In this document: positions 33,070 to 42,542 of the stretch, piece by piece
How the letters are laid out: the number at the start of each line of letters is the position of its first letter
Position numbering within the stretch: position 1 is the first letter of the stretch
Origin: Streptomyces sp. NBC_00289
GTDB lineage: Bacteria; Actinomycetota; Actinomycetes; Streptomycetales; Streptomycetaceae
Assembly: GCF_041435115.1 (NCBI RefSeq)
Contig: NZ_CP108046.1
Span: 5,332,001-5,396,000, forward strand
Direction of reading: 5' to 3'
Length of the DNA: 64,000 bases
The notes under the pieces: generated by a model
The model's input: only the letters and a program-made list of their open reading frames with translations
What the model was told of the DNA's origin: nothing
Database searches by the model: none
Translations under genes and position numbers: made by a program

Positions 33070-35324
33070 GCCGGACGCCTCTGGACACGGTCGAGCACGC
33101 GGCCGCGACCCCCGACGTCGAGCTGCCCTGGGCCGAACTCGGTCTGAAGAAGGACGAGTACGAGCGGGTCGTGGAGATCCTCGGCCGCCGGCCCACCGGT
33201 GCCGAGCTCGCCATGTACTCCGTCATGTGGTCCGAGCACTGCTCGTACAAGAGCAGCAAGGTGCACCTGCGCCAGTTCGGCGAGAAGGCCCCGCAGTCGG
33301 ACGCCCTCCTCGTCGGCATCGGCGAGAACGCGGGCGTCGTGGACGTCGGCCAGGGCTACGCGGTCACCTTCAAGGTCGAGTCGCACAACCACCCGTCGTA
33401 CGTGGAGCCCTACCAGGGCGCGGCCACCGGCGTCGGCGGCATCGTGCGCGACATCATCGCGATGGGCGCCCGCCCGGTCGCGGTCGTCGACCCCCTTCGG
33501 TTCGGCGCGGCCGACCACCCCGACACCAAGCGCGTGCTGCCGGGTGTCGTGGCCGGCATCGGCGGCTACGGCAACTGTCTCGGCCTGCCGAACATCGGCG
33601 GCGAGGTCGTCTTCGACGCCTGCTACCAGGGCAACCCGCTGGTCAACGCCGGTGCCATCGGTGTCATGCGGCACGAGGACATCCACCTCGCGAAGGCGTC
33701 CGGCGCGGGCAACAAGGTCATCCTGTACGGGGCCCGGACCGGCGGCGACGGCATCGGCGGTGCGTCGATCCTGGCGAGTGAGACCTTCGACGACGCCAAG
33801 CCCTCCAAGCGCCCGGCCGTCCAGGTCGGCGACCCCTTCCAGGAGAAGCTCCTCATCGAGTGCACCCTGGAGGCCTTCAGGGAGAAGCTGGTCGTCGGCA
33901 TCCAGGATCTCGGCGCGGCCGGCCTGTCCTGCGCGACCTCCGAGCTCGCCTCCAACGGCTCCGGCGGCATGAGCGTCACCCTCGACGACGTACCCCTGCG
34001 CGACTCGACGCTCTCGCCCGAGGAAATCCTCATGAGCGAGTCGCAGGAACGCATGTGCGCGGTGGTCGAGCCGGCGAAGGTCGAGCGTTTCCTCGAGATC
34101 TGCGACAAGTGGGACGTCATCGCCACCGTCATCGGTGAGGTGACCGACGGCGACCGCCTCGAGATCTTCTGGCACGGCGGCAAGATCGTCGACGTCGACC
34201 CGCGCACGGTCGCCCACGACGGCCCGGTCTACGAGCGCCCCTACGCCCGCCCGTCCTGGCAGGACGCCCTCCAGGCCGACGACGCGAACAAGCTGCCCCG
34301 CCCGGCGACCCCGGCCGAGCTGCGGGACCAGGTCCTGCGGCTGGTGTCGTCGCCCAACCAGGCGTCCAAGAAGTGGATCACCTCGCAGTACGACCACTTC
34401 GTGCAGGGCAACACCGTCCTCGCCCAGCCCGAGGACTCCGGGATGATCCGGATCGACGAGGAGACCGGCCTCGGGGTCGCCATCGCGACCGACGGCAACG
34501 GCCGGTACGCCAAGCTCGACCCGTACGCGGGCGCCCAGCTGGCGCTCTCGGAGGCCTACCGCAACGTGGCGACCACCGGCGCCAAGCCGCTCGCCGTCTC
34601 CGACTGCCTGAACTTCGGCTCGCCCGAGGACCCGGCCGTCATGTGGCAGTTCGCCGAGGCGATCCGCGGTCTCGCCGACGCCTGCCAGCAGCTCGGCACC
34701 CCGGTGACCGGCGGCAACGTCTCCCTCTACAACCAGACGGGCGAGGTGGCCATCCATCCGACCCCGGTCGTGGCGGTCCTGGGAGTCATCGACGACGTGG
34801 CCCGGCGCACGCCGGTCGCCTTCCAGGAGGAGGGGCACCTGCTCTACCTCCTCGGCGACACGCGTGAGGAGTTCGGTGGCTCGGCCTGGTCCCAGGTCGT
34901 CCACGACCACCTGGGCGGCCTGCCCCCCAAGGTCGACCTGGAGCGCGAGCGGCTGCTCGCCGAGATCCTGATCTCCGCCTCCCGCGACGGCATGATCGAC
35001 TCCGCGCACGACCTGTCCGACGGCGGTCTGGTCCAGGCCGTGGTCGAGTCGGCGCTGCTCGGCGGCAAGGGCGCGCGACTGGTCGTACCGGACGGGCTCG
35101 ACGCCTTCACCTTCCTCTTCTCCGAGTCGGCGGGGCGCGCGGTCGTCGCCGTGCCGCGCTCCGAGGAACTCCGCTTCACCGACATGTGCGGGGCGCGCGG
35201 CCTGCCCGTCGCCCGCATCGGTGTCGTCGACGGTGACGCGGTCGAGGTCCAGGGCGAGTTCACCCTTCCCCTGGACGAGCTCCGCACGGCCCACGAGGAG
35301 ACCATCCCGGCGCTGCTCGCGTAA
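33066..35324 (+). CDS. purL: FGAM synthase subunit PurL (small type)
   Basis: The 752-residue protein is the ATP-binding part of formylglycinamidine ribonucleotide synthase: [59 protein letters not shown] [15 protein letters not shown] and [19 protein letters not shown]. It depends on PurQ and PurS in trans. The downstream terminator is split by the IS at 35398, so transcripts may extend into the element. Confidence 0.97.
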   Translation: MSRTPLDTVEHAAATPDVELPWAELGLKKDEYERVVEILGRRPTGAELAMYSVMWSEHCSYKSSKVHLRQFGEKAPQSDALLVGIGENAGVVDVGQGYAVTFKVESHNHPSYVEPYQGAATGVGGIVRDIIAMGARPVAVVDPLRFGAADHPDTKRVLPGVVAGIGGYGNCLGLPNIGGEVVFDACYQGNPLVNAGAIGVMRHEDIHLAKASGAGNKVILYGARTGGDGIGGASILASETFDDAKPSKRPAVQVGDPFQEKLLIECTLEAFREKLVVGIQDLGAAGLSCATSELASNGSGGMSVTLDDVPLRDSTLSPEEILMSESQERMCAVVEPAKVERFLEICDKWDVIATVIGEVTDGDRLEIFWHGGKIVDVDPRTVAHDGPVYERPYARPSWQDALQADDANKLPRPATPAELRDQVLRLVSSPNQASKKWITSQYDHFVQGNTVLAQPEDSGMIRIDEETGLGVAIATDGNGRYAKLDPYAGAQLALSEAYRNVATTGAKPLAVSDCLNFGSPEDPAVMWQFAEAIRGLADACQQLGTPVTGGNVSLYNQTGEVAIHPTPVVAVLGVIDDVARRTPVAFQEEGHLLYLLGDTREEFGGSAWSQVVHDHLGGLPPKVDLERERLLAEILISASRDGMIDSAHDLSDGGLVQAVVESALLGGKGARLVVPDGLDAFTFLFSESAGRAVVAVPRSEELRFTDMCGARGLPVARIGVVDGDAVEVQGEFTLPLDELRTAHEETIPALLA

Positions 35325-35397
35325 CGACGCCCCGGCGCCCGCCTCGCGTCGCGCCACAGCGGTCGTACGACGGTGAAGGCCCCGCCCGTTCCGACGG

Positions 35398-37166
35398 ACG
35401 CTGTTGGTAAATCCGGGGTTTGCGTGACGACGGCCTGTGTGACCCCGTTGGGGTTGTGCAGGCCGTCGTCGTGTTTCTGGGGTGGGTTCGTGTCGTTGCG
35501 TGGGGTGGAGTTGGCGGAGATCCCTGAGGAGACCGTGCGGTTGGCGCGTGCGGTGTTCCCGAAGGGCTGTCTGGTGATGCGGGTACGGGATGCGCTCGGG
35601 CCGGTCTTCGCCGACGTCGATTTCGAGGAGCTGTTCCCGGTGCGAGGGCGTCCGGCGGTGTCACCGGCCCGGCTGGCGCTGGTGTCGGTGTTGCAGTTCG
35701 CGGAGGGGCTGACCGACCGGCAGGCCGCGCACGCGGTGCGCTCGCGTCTGGACTGGAAGTACGCCCTGTCGCTGGAGCTGGCCGACACGGGGTTCGACTT
35801 CTCCGTGCTCAGTGAGTTCCGGGCCCGGCTAGCCGAGTCGGATGCGGGCCGGGCGGTGTTCGACGCGGTACTGACCGCCGCCGGGGAAGCGGGGCTGGTC
35901 ACGGCGGGCAAGCGGCAGCGCACGGACGCCACTCATGTACTGGCCGTGACCAGGGACCTGAGCCGGCTGGAGTTCGTGGTCGAGACGCTGCGCACGGCAC
36001 TGAACCAGATCGCCGAGGCGGCCGGGGACTGGCTGGTGACCGTGGCGGCGCCGGAGTGGTTCGACCGGTACTCGGCCCGGCCGGAGGACAGCCGTTTCCC
36101 CTCCCGGTGGGCCGCCCGCGTCGAGCACGGCGACCAGTGCGGGGCCGACGGCATGGTGCTGCTCCAAGCCGCCTGGTCGGCGTCGGCACCGCCCGGCCTG
36201 CGGCATCTGCCCGCGGTGGAGTTCCTGCGTCAGACCTGGGTGCAGCAGTTCCACCAGGCCGAGGGGGCCGTGCGCTGGCGGGAGCCGAAGAACACCCCGC
36301 CCGGTCTGATCCGCTTACGCACCCCGCACGAGCCCGAGGCCAGGACCGGGGCGAAGCGGGATCTGGGCTGGTCCGGATACAAGGTTCATCTCAGCGAGAC
36401 CTGCGAGCCCGACGCCCCGCACCTGATCACCCACATCCACACCACCCCGGCACCAGTGACCGACGGCGCGGTGCTGGAGGACATCCACACCGCCCTGGCT
36501 GAACGCGGACTGGTGCCGGACGAACACCTGGTGGACGCCGGATACGTGGATGCCGAGCAGATCCACCACGCCCGCCGCGATCACAGCATCGACCTCGTCG
36601 GACCGGTGGGGAAGAACACCAACCGGCACCAGGTGACCGGCGGCTTCTTCGACAGCACCCGCTTCACCATCGACTGGGACCAGCGCCACGCCGTCTGTCC
36701 TGGTGGCCACATCAGCGTTTCGTGGCGAGACACCCGCAGCCACCGAGGCACCCCGGTCACCCGCGTCCGCTTCGCCGAACGGCACTGCGGCCCCTGCGAA
36801 CTGCGAACGTCCTGCACCAACGCCGGAACCGGCCGCAACCTGACCCTGCGGCCGAAAGCCGAGCACGAGATTCTTCAGCAGGCCCGCACCGAGCAGGACA
36901 CCGACCACTGGCGCCGCCGCTACGGACACCGCGCCGGCGTCGAGGGCAGCATCTCCCAAGGCGTCCAAGCCTTCGGCCTGCGCAGATCCCGCTACCGCGG
37001 TCTCGCAAAGACCCGACTGCAACACCACTTCACCGGCGCCGCCATCAACCTCGCCCGCATCGATGCCTGGCTCACCGGCAGACCCCTCGCCCGCACCCGC
37101 GTCTCACCCTTCGCAGCACTCCGCCCCGCCGGATGAGATCCAGCGGGGCGGATTTACCAACAGCGT
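35398..37166 (+). mobile_element. Insertion sequence of the IS1182 family, apparently complete
   Basis: The 1,769-bp element has perfect 18-bp terminal inverted repeats, ACGCTGTTGGTAAATCCG at 35398-35415 and its complement at 37149-37166. Internally it holds one transposase gene. With intact ends, intact frame and a perfect target duplication, it is probably recent. It sits between purL and the maleylpyruvate-isomerase-like gene. Confidence 0.9.
35490..37136 (+). CDS. IS1182-family DDE transposase
   Basis: The 548-residue protein has the family arrangement: an N-terminal domain (RVRDALGPVFADVDFEELF, LVSVLQFAEGLTDRQAAHAV), the first catalytic Asp in QRTDATHVLAVTRDLSR, the second in HLVDAGYVDAE, a Cys cluster (FAERHCGPCELRTSCTNAG), and the Glu in YGHRAGVEGSISQGVQAFG near the end. 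GTG 35490 is the likely start (protein MSLRGVELAEIPEE); other in-frame starts lie close by. The frame is intact. Confidence 0.9.
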   Translation: MSLRGVELAEIPEETVRLARAVFPKGCLVMRVRDALGPVFADVDFEELFPVRGRPAVSPARLALVSVLQFAEGLTDRQAAHAVRSRLDWKYALSLELADTGFDFSVLSEFRARLAESDAGRAVFDAVLTAAGEAGLVTAGKRQRTDATHVLAVTRDLSRLEFVVETLRTALNQIAEAAGDWLVTVAAPEWFDRYSARPEDSRFPSRWAARVEHGDQCGADGMVLLQAAWSASAPPGLRHLPAVEFLRQTWVQQFHQAEGAVRWREPKNTPPGLIRLRTPHEPEARTGAKRDLGWSGYKVHLSETCEPDAPHLITHIHTTPAPVTDGAVLEDIHTALAERGLVPDEHLVDAGYVDAEQIHHARRDHSIDLVGPVGKNTNRHQVTGGFFDSTRFTIDWDQRHAVCPGGHISVSWRDTRSHRGTPVTRVRFAERHCGPCELRTSCTNAGTGRNLTLRPKAEHEILQQARTEQDTDHWRRRYGHRAGVEGSISQGVQAFGLRRSRYRGLAKTRLQHHFTGAAINLARIDAWLTGRPLARTRVSPFAALRPAG

Positions 37167-37435
37167 CCGTTCCGACGGTCGGGGCCTTCCGCGTGCCGAC
37201 GGGTGGGCGGGCTGAAGGACGGGCGGGTCGCCGGGTCGGCGCCGTACCGACCGACGGGTGCACCAGGCCGCGTCCGGCCGTGCGCGTCGGAGCAGCGGGT
37301 GCCGGCGTCCGGTGCGGTGCGTCGCATGTCGGAGGGAACCGCGTGTCGGACCTGCCCGGGTCGGGCGACGACGTGACGTGCCGGGCGTCGCCCGCCCCGA
37401 GGGGACTGTCAGTCCCACGGCCTAGGCTCACCGCC

Positions 37436-38233
37436 ATGCCCCCGGCCAAGAAGCGCGCTCGCGCCTACGCCCCCGCCAAGATCCGGACCGCCGTGCTCGC
37501 CCAGTTCGGGAACGTCCGCGCGGCCGTCCGCACCCTCACCCCCGAACAGCTGGAGCTGCCCACTCGGCTCACGGGCTGGACCGTACGGGACCTGGCGGCG
37601 CACCTGGCCATGGCCGTCGAGTCCGTCAGCCGCAACCTCGACCGGGAGGCGCCCCCGAAGGCGGAACTCACCCTTCCGCAGTGGCCGTTCGCCACCGCCG
37701 CCCGGGCCGTGGACATCGCCGACGGCACCCGCCGACTGGCCGCCGCGAACCCCGACCTCGACGCGCTGTACGCCCGCGTCGAGGAGCGGCTCACCGCATG
37801 CCTGGCCACCGCCCCGGACACCCGGCTCCTCGCCACCCGCACCGGTGCCATGAGCCTCGCCGACCACCTCGTCACCCGCACCGTCGAGCTCGTCGTCCAC
37901 ACCGACGACCTGAACGCGGCCGTTCCCGGCCTCGGCGTCCCGCAGGACCGCCAGGCGCTGGCAGCCTGCACCCGGCTCCTGGCCGACGCCCTCGCCGCCA
38001 GGGCCCCCGGCGGTTCGACGGAGGTGCGGATCCCGCCGTACGCCGTGGTGCAGTGCGTCGAGGGGCCGCGGCACACCCGTGGCACTCCGCCGAACGTCGT
38101 CGAGACCGACCCGCTCACCTGGGTCCGGCTGGCGACCGGACGTGTGGAGTGGCGGGACGCCGTGGCGGAGGGCGCGGTCAGGGCGAGCGGGGAGCGGGCG
38201 GACCTGGCCGGGCTGCTGCCGCTGATGGGGTGA
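37436..38233 (+). CDS. Maleylpyruvate-isomerase-like (TIGR03083/DinB-like) protein
   Basis: The 265-residue protein has an N-terminal helical domain with LTGWTVRDLAAHLAMAV (the Wxxx-DLxAHL signature of the mycothiol-dependent isomerase/DinB-like fold) and TVELVVHTDDLNAAV, then a C-terminal sterol-carrier-like part (VEWRDAVAEGAVRASGERADLAGLLPLMG). The substrate is unknown; the family often uses mycothiol. ATG 37436 has TAGGCT (37423-37428) ending 7 nt upstream and no Shine-Dalgarno, so a leaderless mRNA is likely. Confidence 0.83.
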   Translation: MPPAKKRARAYAPAKIRTAVLAQFGNVRAAVRTLTPEQLELPTRLTGWTVRDLAAHLAMAVESVSRNLDREAPPKAELTLPQWPFATAARAVDIADGTRRLAAANPDLDALYARVEERLTACLATAPDTRLLATRTGAMSLADHLVTRTVELVVHTDDLNAAVPGLGVPQDRQALAACTRLLADALAARAPGGSTEVRIPPYAVVQCVEGPRHTRGTPPNVVETDPLTWVRLATGRVEWRDAVAEGAVRASGERADLAGLLPLMG

Positions 38234-38274
38234 CGCGAGGGGAACCGGTCGCCTCCGCGGTCCGTCGAATCAGC

Positions 38275-39105
38275 ATGTACCGGTACACGTACAAGGAGCG
38301 ACCCCACCCCTCCGGACACCGGCGGCGCCCGGCCCTGACAGCGACCGCCGTGGCCGCCCTCCTCCCGCTCGCCGCCGCCTGCGGCAGTGAACAGGCCGGT
38401 GACGGCGGCAGCGCCTCGGCCGAGGCCGGCACCTCCGTGACCGGCGTCCGCTGGGCGGTCGACGGTCTCACCGTGAACGGCCGCACCAGCCGTGCGCCGG
38501 ACCGGGCGTATCTGCGGATCGCCGGGGACGGCGAGGTCAAGGGCAACCTCGGCTGCAACGGCTTCGCCTCCACGGCCGCCTTCGAGGGCAACCGTCTCTC
38601 GCTCGGCCGCATCGAGTCGACGGCCATGGCCTGCGAGGACGTCCCCATGGCCTTCGAACGGAACTTCGCCGCCACCCTCGCCGACCACCCCCTCACGCCG
38701 AAGGTCAAGGGCGACAGAATGACGCTCACCACCGCCGACGGCGACCGCGTCGACCTCATCAAGGAGACCGCGGCCCGGGCCACCGCCCCGCTGGACGGCA
38801 CGAAGTGGGTCGTCACGTCCCCCGCCGCGGGCGGCCGGGCCCACCTCACCTTCGACGAGAAGGGCCGGAAGGTCTCCGGCAGCCTCGGCTGCAACAAGGT
38901 GAACGCCACCGCGACGGTCCGCGACGGACATATCACCCTGGGCGCCCCGTCCACGACCCGGATGATGTGCGAAGCCTCACTCATGACCTCGGAGGAGAGG
39001 CTCCTGCGGCTCTTCGACTCCACGGTGTCCTACGCGCTGGATCACGACAGCCTCACGCTGACCAGCAAGAACGCCGGGACCGTCACCGCTGCCGCCGACG
39101 GGTGA
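38275..39105 (+). CDS. Lipoprotein with two META domains
   Basis: The 276-residue protein has a signal segment with lipobox LAAAC, then two repeats of the META type: GNLGCNGFASTAAFEGNRLSL...AMACEDV and GSLGCNKVNATATVRDGHITL...MMCEASLM. Each has the conserved GCN and a C-terminal Cys in MxCE. META domains are linked to stress and outer-surface proteins (HslJ type). ATG 38275 lacks a clear ribosome site. It lies between the isomerase-like gene and purF. Confidence 0.88.
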   Translation: MYRYTYKERPHPSGHRRRPALTATAVAALLPLAAACGSEQAGDGGSASAEAGTSVTGVRWAVDGLTVNGRTSRAPDRAYLRIAGDGEVKGNLGCNGFASTAAFEGNRLSLGRIESTAMACEDVPMAFERNFAATLADHPLTPKVKGDRMTLTTADGDRVDLIKETAARATAPLDGTKWVVTSPAAGGRAHLTFDEKGRKVSGSLGCNKVNATATVRDGHITLGAPSTTRMMCEASLMTSEERLLRLFDSTVSYALDHDSLTLTSKNAGTVTAAADG

Positions 39106-39177
39106 CCCAGCACGACGGTCCGTTTTGGGGCATTACCCAATTCGGACCAGTGGTCGATCTCGCCTACACTCGGTGGC

Positions 39178-40707
39178 GTGCCACGTGGTGACGGTCGACT
39201 CAGTCATGATCTGCTCCCCGGCGAGAAAGGCCCCCAGGACGCTTGCGGCGTCTTCGGTGTCTGGGCTCCCGGCGAAGAGGTCGCCAAGCTCACTTACTTC
39301 GGGCTCTACGCCCTCCAGCATCGAGGCCAGGAATCCGCGGGTATCGCGGTCAGCAACGGCTCCCAGATCCTCGTCTTCAAGGACATGGGCCTCGTGTCCC
39401 AGGTCTTCGACGAGACCTCGCTCGGTTCGCTCCAGGGTCACATCGCGGTCGGTCACGCCCGCTACTCGACCACCGGTGCCTCCGTGTGGGAGAACGCCCA
39501 GCCGACGTTCCGGGCCACCGCGCACGGTTCCATCGCGCTCGGCCACAACGGCAACCTGGTCAACACGGCGCAGCTCGCCGAGATGGTCGCCGACCTCCCG
39601 AAGGACACCAACGGCCGGTCCACCCGGGTCGCGGCCACCAACGACACCGACCTGCTCACCGCGCTCCTCGCGGCCCAGGTCGACGACGACGGCAAGCCGC
39701 TGACCATCGAGGAGGCGTCCGCCCGGATCCTTCCCCAGGTGCAGGGCGCCTTCTCGCTCGTCTTCATGGACGAGCACACCCTCTACGCCGCCCGCGACCC
39801 GCAGGGCATCCGCCCGCTGGTCCTCGGCCGCCTGGAGCGCGGCTGGGTCGTCGCCTCCGAGTCCGCCGCCCTGGACATCTGCGGCGCCGCGTACGTCCGC
39901 GAGATCGAGCCCGGCGAGTTCGTCGCCATCGACGAGAACGGCCTGCGCACCTCGCGATTCGCGGAAGCGAAGCCCAAGGGCTGTGTCTTCGAGTACGTCT
40001 ACCTGGCCCGCCCGGACACCGACATCGCCGGCCGGAACGTGTACCTCTCCCGCGTGGAGATGGGCCGCAAACTCGCCAAGGAAGCCCCGGTCGAGGCCGA
40101 CCTGGTGATAGCGACTCCGGAGTCCGGCACCCCCGCGGCCATCGGCTACGCGGAGGCGTCCGGCATCCCGTTCGGCGCCGGACTGGTCAAGAACGCCTAC
40201 GTCGGCCGTACGTTCATCCAGCCCTCGCAGACGATCCGGCAGCTCGGCATCCGCCTGAAGCTGAACCCGCTCAAGGAAGTCATCAAGGGCAAGCGCCTGG
40301 TCGTCGTCGACGACTCGATCGTGCGCGGCAACACCCAGCGGGCCCTGGTGCGGATGCTCCGCGAGGCGGGCGCGGCCGAGGTCCACATCCGGATCTCCTC
40401 GCCGCCCGTGAAGTGGCCGTGCTTCTTCGGCATAGATTTCGCCACCCGCGCGGAGCTCATCGCCAACGGCATGACGATCGACGAGATCGGCACCTCGCTG
40501 GGCGCCGACTCCCTCTCCTACATCTCCATCGACGGCATGATCGAGGCGACCACCATCGCCAAGCCGAACCTGTGCCGCGCCTGCTTCGACGGCGAGTACC
40601 CGATGGATCTCCCGGACCCCGAGCTGCTCGGCAAGCAGCTCCTGGAGACCGAGCTGGCCGCCGGGCCCGCCGCCACGGCCGCGGCCGACGCGATCCGTCG
40701 CCCGTAG
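39178..40707 (+). CDS. purF: Amidophosphoribosyltransferase
   Basis: The 509-residue enzyme commits PRPP to purine synthesis. A 22-residue leader (MPRGDGRLSHDLLPGEKGPQ...) precedes the nucleophile in ACGVFGVWAPGEEVAK; the PRPP loop is VVVDDSIVRGNTQRALVRML. The leader and several Cys residues (IDFATRAELI, NLCRACFDGEYP) fit the Fe-S, self-processing type. GTG 39178 has TACACT (39165-39170) ending 7 nt upstream and no Shine-Dalgarno, so it is probably leaderless. purM follows 45 bp on. Confidence 0.97.
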   Translation: MPRGDGRLSHDLLPGEKGPQDACGVFGVWAPGEEVAKLTYFGLYALQHRGQESAGIAVSNGSQILVFKDMGLVSQVFDETSLGSLQGHIAVGHARYSTTGASVWENAQPTFRATAHGSIALGHNGNLVNTAQLAEMVADLPKDTNGRSTRVAATNDTDLLTALLAAQVDDDGKPLTIEEASARILPQVQGAFSLVFMDEHTLYAARDPQGIRPLVLGRLERGWVVASESAALDICGAAYVREIEPGEFVAIDENGLRTSRFAEAKPKGCVFEYVYLARPDTDIAGRNVYLSRVEMGRKLAKEAPVEADLVIATPESGTPAAIGYAEASGIPFGAGLVKNAYVGRTFIQPSQTIRQLGIRLKLNPLKEVIKGKRLVVVDDSIVRGNTQRALVRMLREAGAAEVHIRISSPPVKWPCFFGIDFATRAELIANGMTIDEIGTSLGADSLSYISIDGMIEATTIAKPNLCRACFDGEYPMDLPDPELLGKQLLETELAAGPAATAAADAIRRP

Positions 40708-40752
40708 ACAGCCCGTTTCACCTGCCGTACGACACGAAGGTTCTCACTAGCC

Positions 40753-41820
40753 ATGTCTGAGACAACTGGTGCCAGCTACGCAGCCGCGGGCGTCGACATC
40801 GAAGCGGGCGACCGCGCCGTCGAGCTGATGAAGGAGTGGGTGAAGAAGACGCAGCGCCCCGAGGTCCTCGGCGGCCTCGGCGGCTTCGCCGGCCTCTTCG
40901 ACGCCTCCGCCCTCAAGCGCTACGAGCGCCCGCTGCTGGCCTCCGCCACGGACGGTGTCGGCACGAAGGTCGACCTCGCGCGCCGGCTGGGCGTCTACGA
41001 CACCATCGGCCACGACCTGGTCGCCATGGTCATGGACGACATCGTGGTGTGCGGCGCCGAACCGCTGTTCATGACCGACTACATCTGCGTCGGCAAGGTC
41101 CACCCCGAGCGGGTCGCCGCCATCGTCAAGGGCATCGCCGAGGGCTGTGTACTGGCCGGCTGCGCCCTGGTGGGCGGCGAGACCGCCGAGCACCCCGGCC
41201 TGCTGGGCCCGGACGACTTCGACGTCGCGGGCGCCGGTACGGGCGTCGTGGAGGCCGACCGGCTGCTCGGCGCGGATCGCATCCGTACGGGTGACGCGGT
41301 CGTCGCCATGGCCGCCTCCGGTCTTCACTCGAACGGGTACTCGCTCGTCCGGCACGTCCTGCTGAACCAGGCCGGTCTGGCCCTGGACGCGCACATCGAG
41401 GAGTTCGGCCGCACCCTCGGCGAGGAACTCCTGGAGCCGACGAAGATCTACTCGCTGGACTGCCTGGCCCTGACCCGCACCACCGACGTGCACGCCTACA
41501 GCCACGTCACCGGTGGCGGCTTGGCGGCCAACCTGGCCCGCGTGATCCCCGACGGTCTGCACGCGACCGTCGACCGCTCCACGTGGACCCCGGCCCCCGT
41601 CTTCGACCTGGTCGGGCGGACGGGCCAGGTCGAGCGCCTGGAGCTGGAGAAGACCCTGAACATGGGCGTCGGCATGATCGCGATCGTGCCGCAGGAGTCG
41701 GCGGACGTCGCACTGGCCACGCTCGCCGACCGCGGGGTCGAGGCCTGGGTCGCCGGCGAGATCACGGAGCGCGGCGACCACGCGACGGGCGCCGAGCTGG
41801 TCGGCGACTACGCCGTCTAG
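40753..41820 (+). CDS. purM: AIR synthetase (FGAM cyclo-ligase)
   Basis: The 355-residue protein converts FGAM to AIR: GVDIEAGDRAVELMK, RPLLASATDGVGTKVDLAR, MVMDDIVVCGAEPLFMTDYI, ALVGGETAEHPGLLG and GLHSNGYSLVRHVL are typical. It probably forms one operon with purF. A long hairpin follows. Confidence 0.97.
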   Translation: MSETTGASYAAAGVDIEAGDRAVELMKEWVKKTQRPEVLGGLGGFAGLFDASALKRYERPLLASATDGVGTKVDLARRLGVYDTIGHDLVAMVMDDIVVCGAEPLFMTDYICVGKVHPERVAAIVKGIAEGCVLAGCALVGGETAEHPGLLGPDDFDVAGAGTGVVEADRLLGADRIRTGDAVVAMAASGLHSNGYSLVRHVLLNQAGLALDAHIEEFGRTLGEELLEPTKIYSLDCLALTRTTDVHAYSHVTGGGLAANLARVIPDGLHATVDRSTWTPAPVFDLVGRTGQVERLELEKTLNMGVGMIAIVPQESADVALATLADRGVEAWVAGEITERGDHATGAELVGDYAV

Positions 41821-41823
41821 GGT

Positions 41824-41884
41824 CTGTCGATCGGATCAGGCCGGATCATCAGGTTCCGCGAGCCCGGCCTGATCCACCCGACAG
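41824..41884 (+). terminator. Terminator after purM
   Basis: An outer CTGTCG/CGACAG pair encloses the stem GGATCAGGCCGG / CCGGCCTGATCC with a 19-nt loop, immediately after the purM stop. There is no U tract. Confidence 0.6.
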
Positions 41885-41905
41885 GTTCCACGGTCCACAA
41901 GGCAG

Positions 41906-41943
41906 CACAAAACCCGGTCCGGCGCTGCTGCCCTGGACCGGGT
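41906..41943 (-). terminator. Terminator after the DUF3073 gene
   Basis: On the minus strand the stem ACCCGGTCC / GGACCGGGT is followed by TTTTGTG, an intrinsic terminator 50 bp after the DUF3073 stop. Confidence 0.75.
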
Positions 41944-41992
41944 GAAGTGCGGTTACTGCGAGAACCGCGGGAAATGCCGAACGCGCACCGCG

Positions 41993-42244
41993 TCAAGCTC
42001 CGCGACGTTGAGACGTCGGACCGGACTCGTCGTCCTCGTCCTCGTCGTCGTTGTACAGATCCGCGTACTGCGCGTACGGGTCGTCTTCCTCGTCGTCGTC
42101 CTCGAACGGCTCGCCATTCGGCGGCTGACTCGAAGTCGAAGCGCCCAGCTCATTGGCCAGACGCGAGAGGTCAGTCCCGCCGCTGCTGTACTTCAGCTGG
42201 CGGGCGACCTTCGTCTGCTTGGCCTTTGCCCGGCCGCGCCCCAT
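41993..42244 (-). CDS. DUF3073 family small protein
   Basis: The 83-residue protein MGRGRAKAKQTKVARQLKYSS... has a basic N-terminus, a middle with LSRLANELG and an acidic tail (EPFEDDDEEDDPYAQYADLY). It matches the actinobacterial DUF3073 family, of unknown role. Start ATG 42244 follows GAGGGGG. A hairpin occurs in its 5' leader at 42310-42334, and TAAAAT at 42451-42446 (minus) is a possible -10 box. Confidence 0.88.
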   Translation of the reverse strand: MGRGRAKAKQTKVARQLKYSSGGTDLSRLANELGASTSSQPPNGEPFEDDDEEDDPYAQYADLYNDDEDEDDESGPTSQRRGA

Positions 42245-42309
42245 GGCTCGACCCCCTCGGATACGGGGCTCGGTGGCCCCAGAGTCTTGACACGCGTTCA
42301 TGATCTGGA

Positions 42310-42334
42310 ACGGGCTCTCCGTGGAGAGACCCGT
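42310..42334 (-). promoter_or_regulatory. Hairpin in the DUF3073 leader
   Basis: ACGGG-C-TCTCC and GGAGA-GA-CCCGT enclose a GT loop about 65-90 nt upstream of the DUF3073 start codon. It could be an mRNA stability or regulatory element. Confidence 0.4.
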
Positions 42335-42542
42335 CCGTAGGGCTTCCACGGTACCTGAGCCCGCGCCCATACGGTACGTCGCCCACAGGACGTGCCCGGT
42401 CCCAGAACCAGAGAGGTGCCCTTTCCCCGCTGGTCAACCGCGATTTTAACCACTTATTGGCGGGCGACCCGCCGACGAACGTGAGAGTTCTCTCGAAGTG
42501 CCCGCCGACGGGTACCGGTCAAACCTGCAACCACCTTGCGGA

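Larger units (their letters stand above)
35386..37178. repeat. 12-bp target-site duplication flanking the IS
   Basis: CCGTTCCGACGG is found at 35386-35397 and 37167-37178, directly outside the two IS ends. The repeat is itself a CCGT-TCCG-ACGG hairpin. This is the expected footprint of one insertion event; the coordinates here span both copies and the element. Confidence 0.85.
35376..37188. terminator. purL terminator interrupted by the IS element
   Basis: The left arm AAGGCCCCG (35376-35384) and right arm CGGGGCCTT (37180-37188) are complementary and now 1.8 kb apart. Removing the IS and one 12-bp duplication gives an intact hairpin with inner arms CCGT/ACGG and a TCCG loop. The sequence thus shows a former purL terminator whose stem-loop was the insertion target. 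Confidence 0.8.

Noticed and set aside
32778..35357. Minus-strand frame of 859 codons
   Set aside because: It is antisense to purQ and purL, which have clear catalytic motifs.
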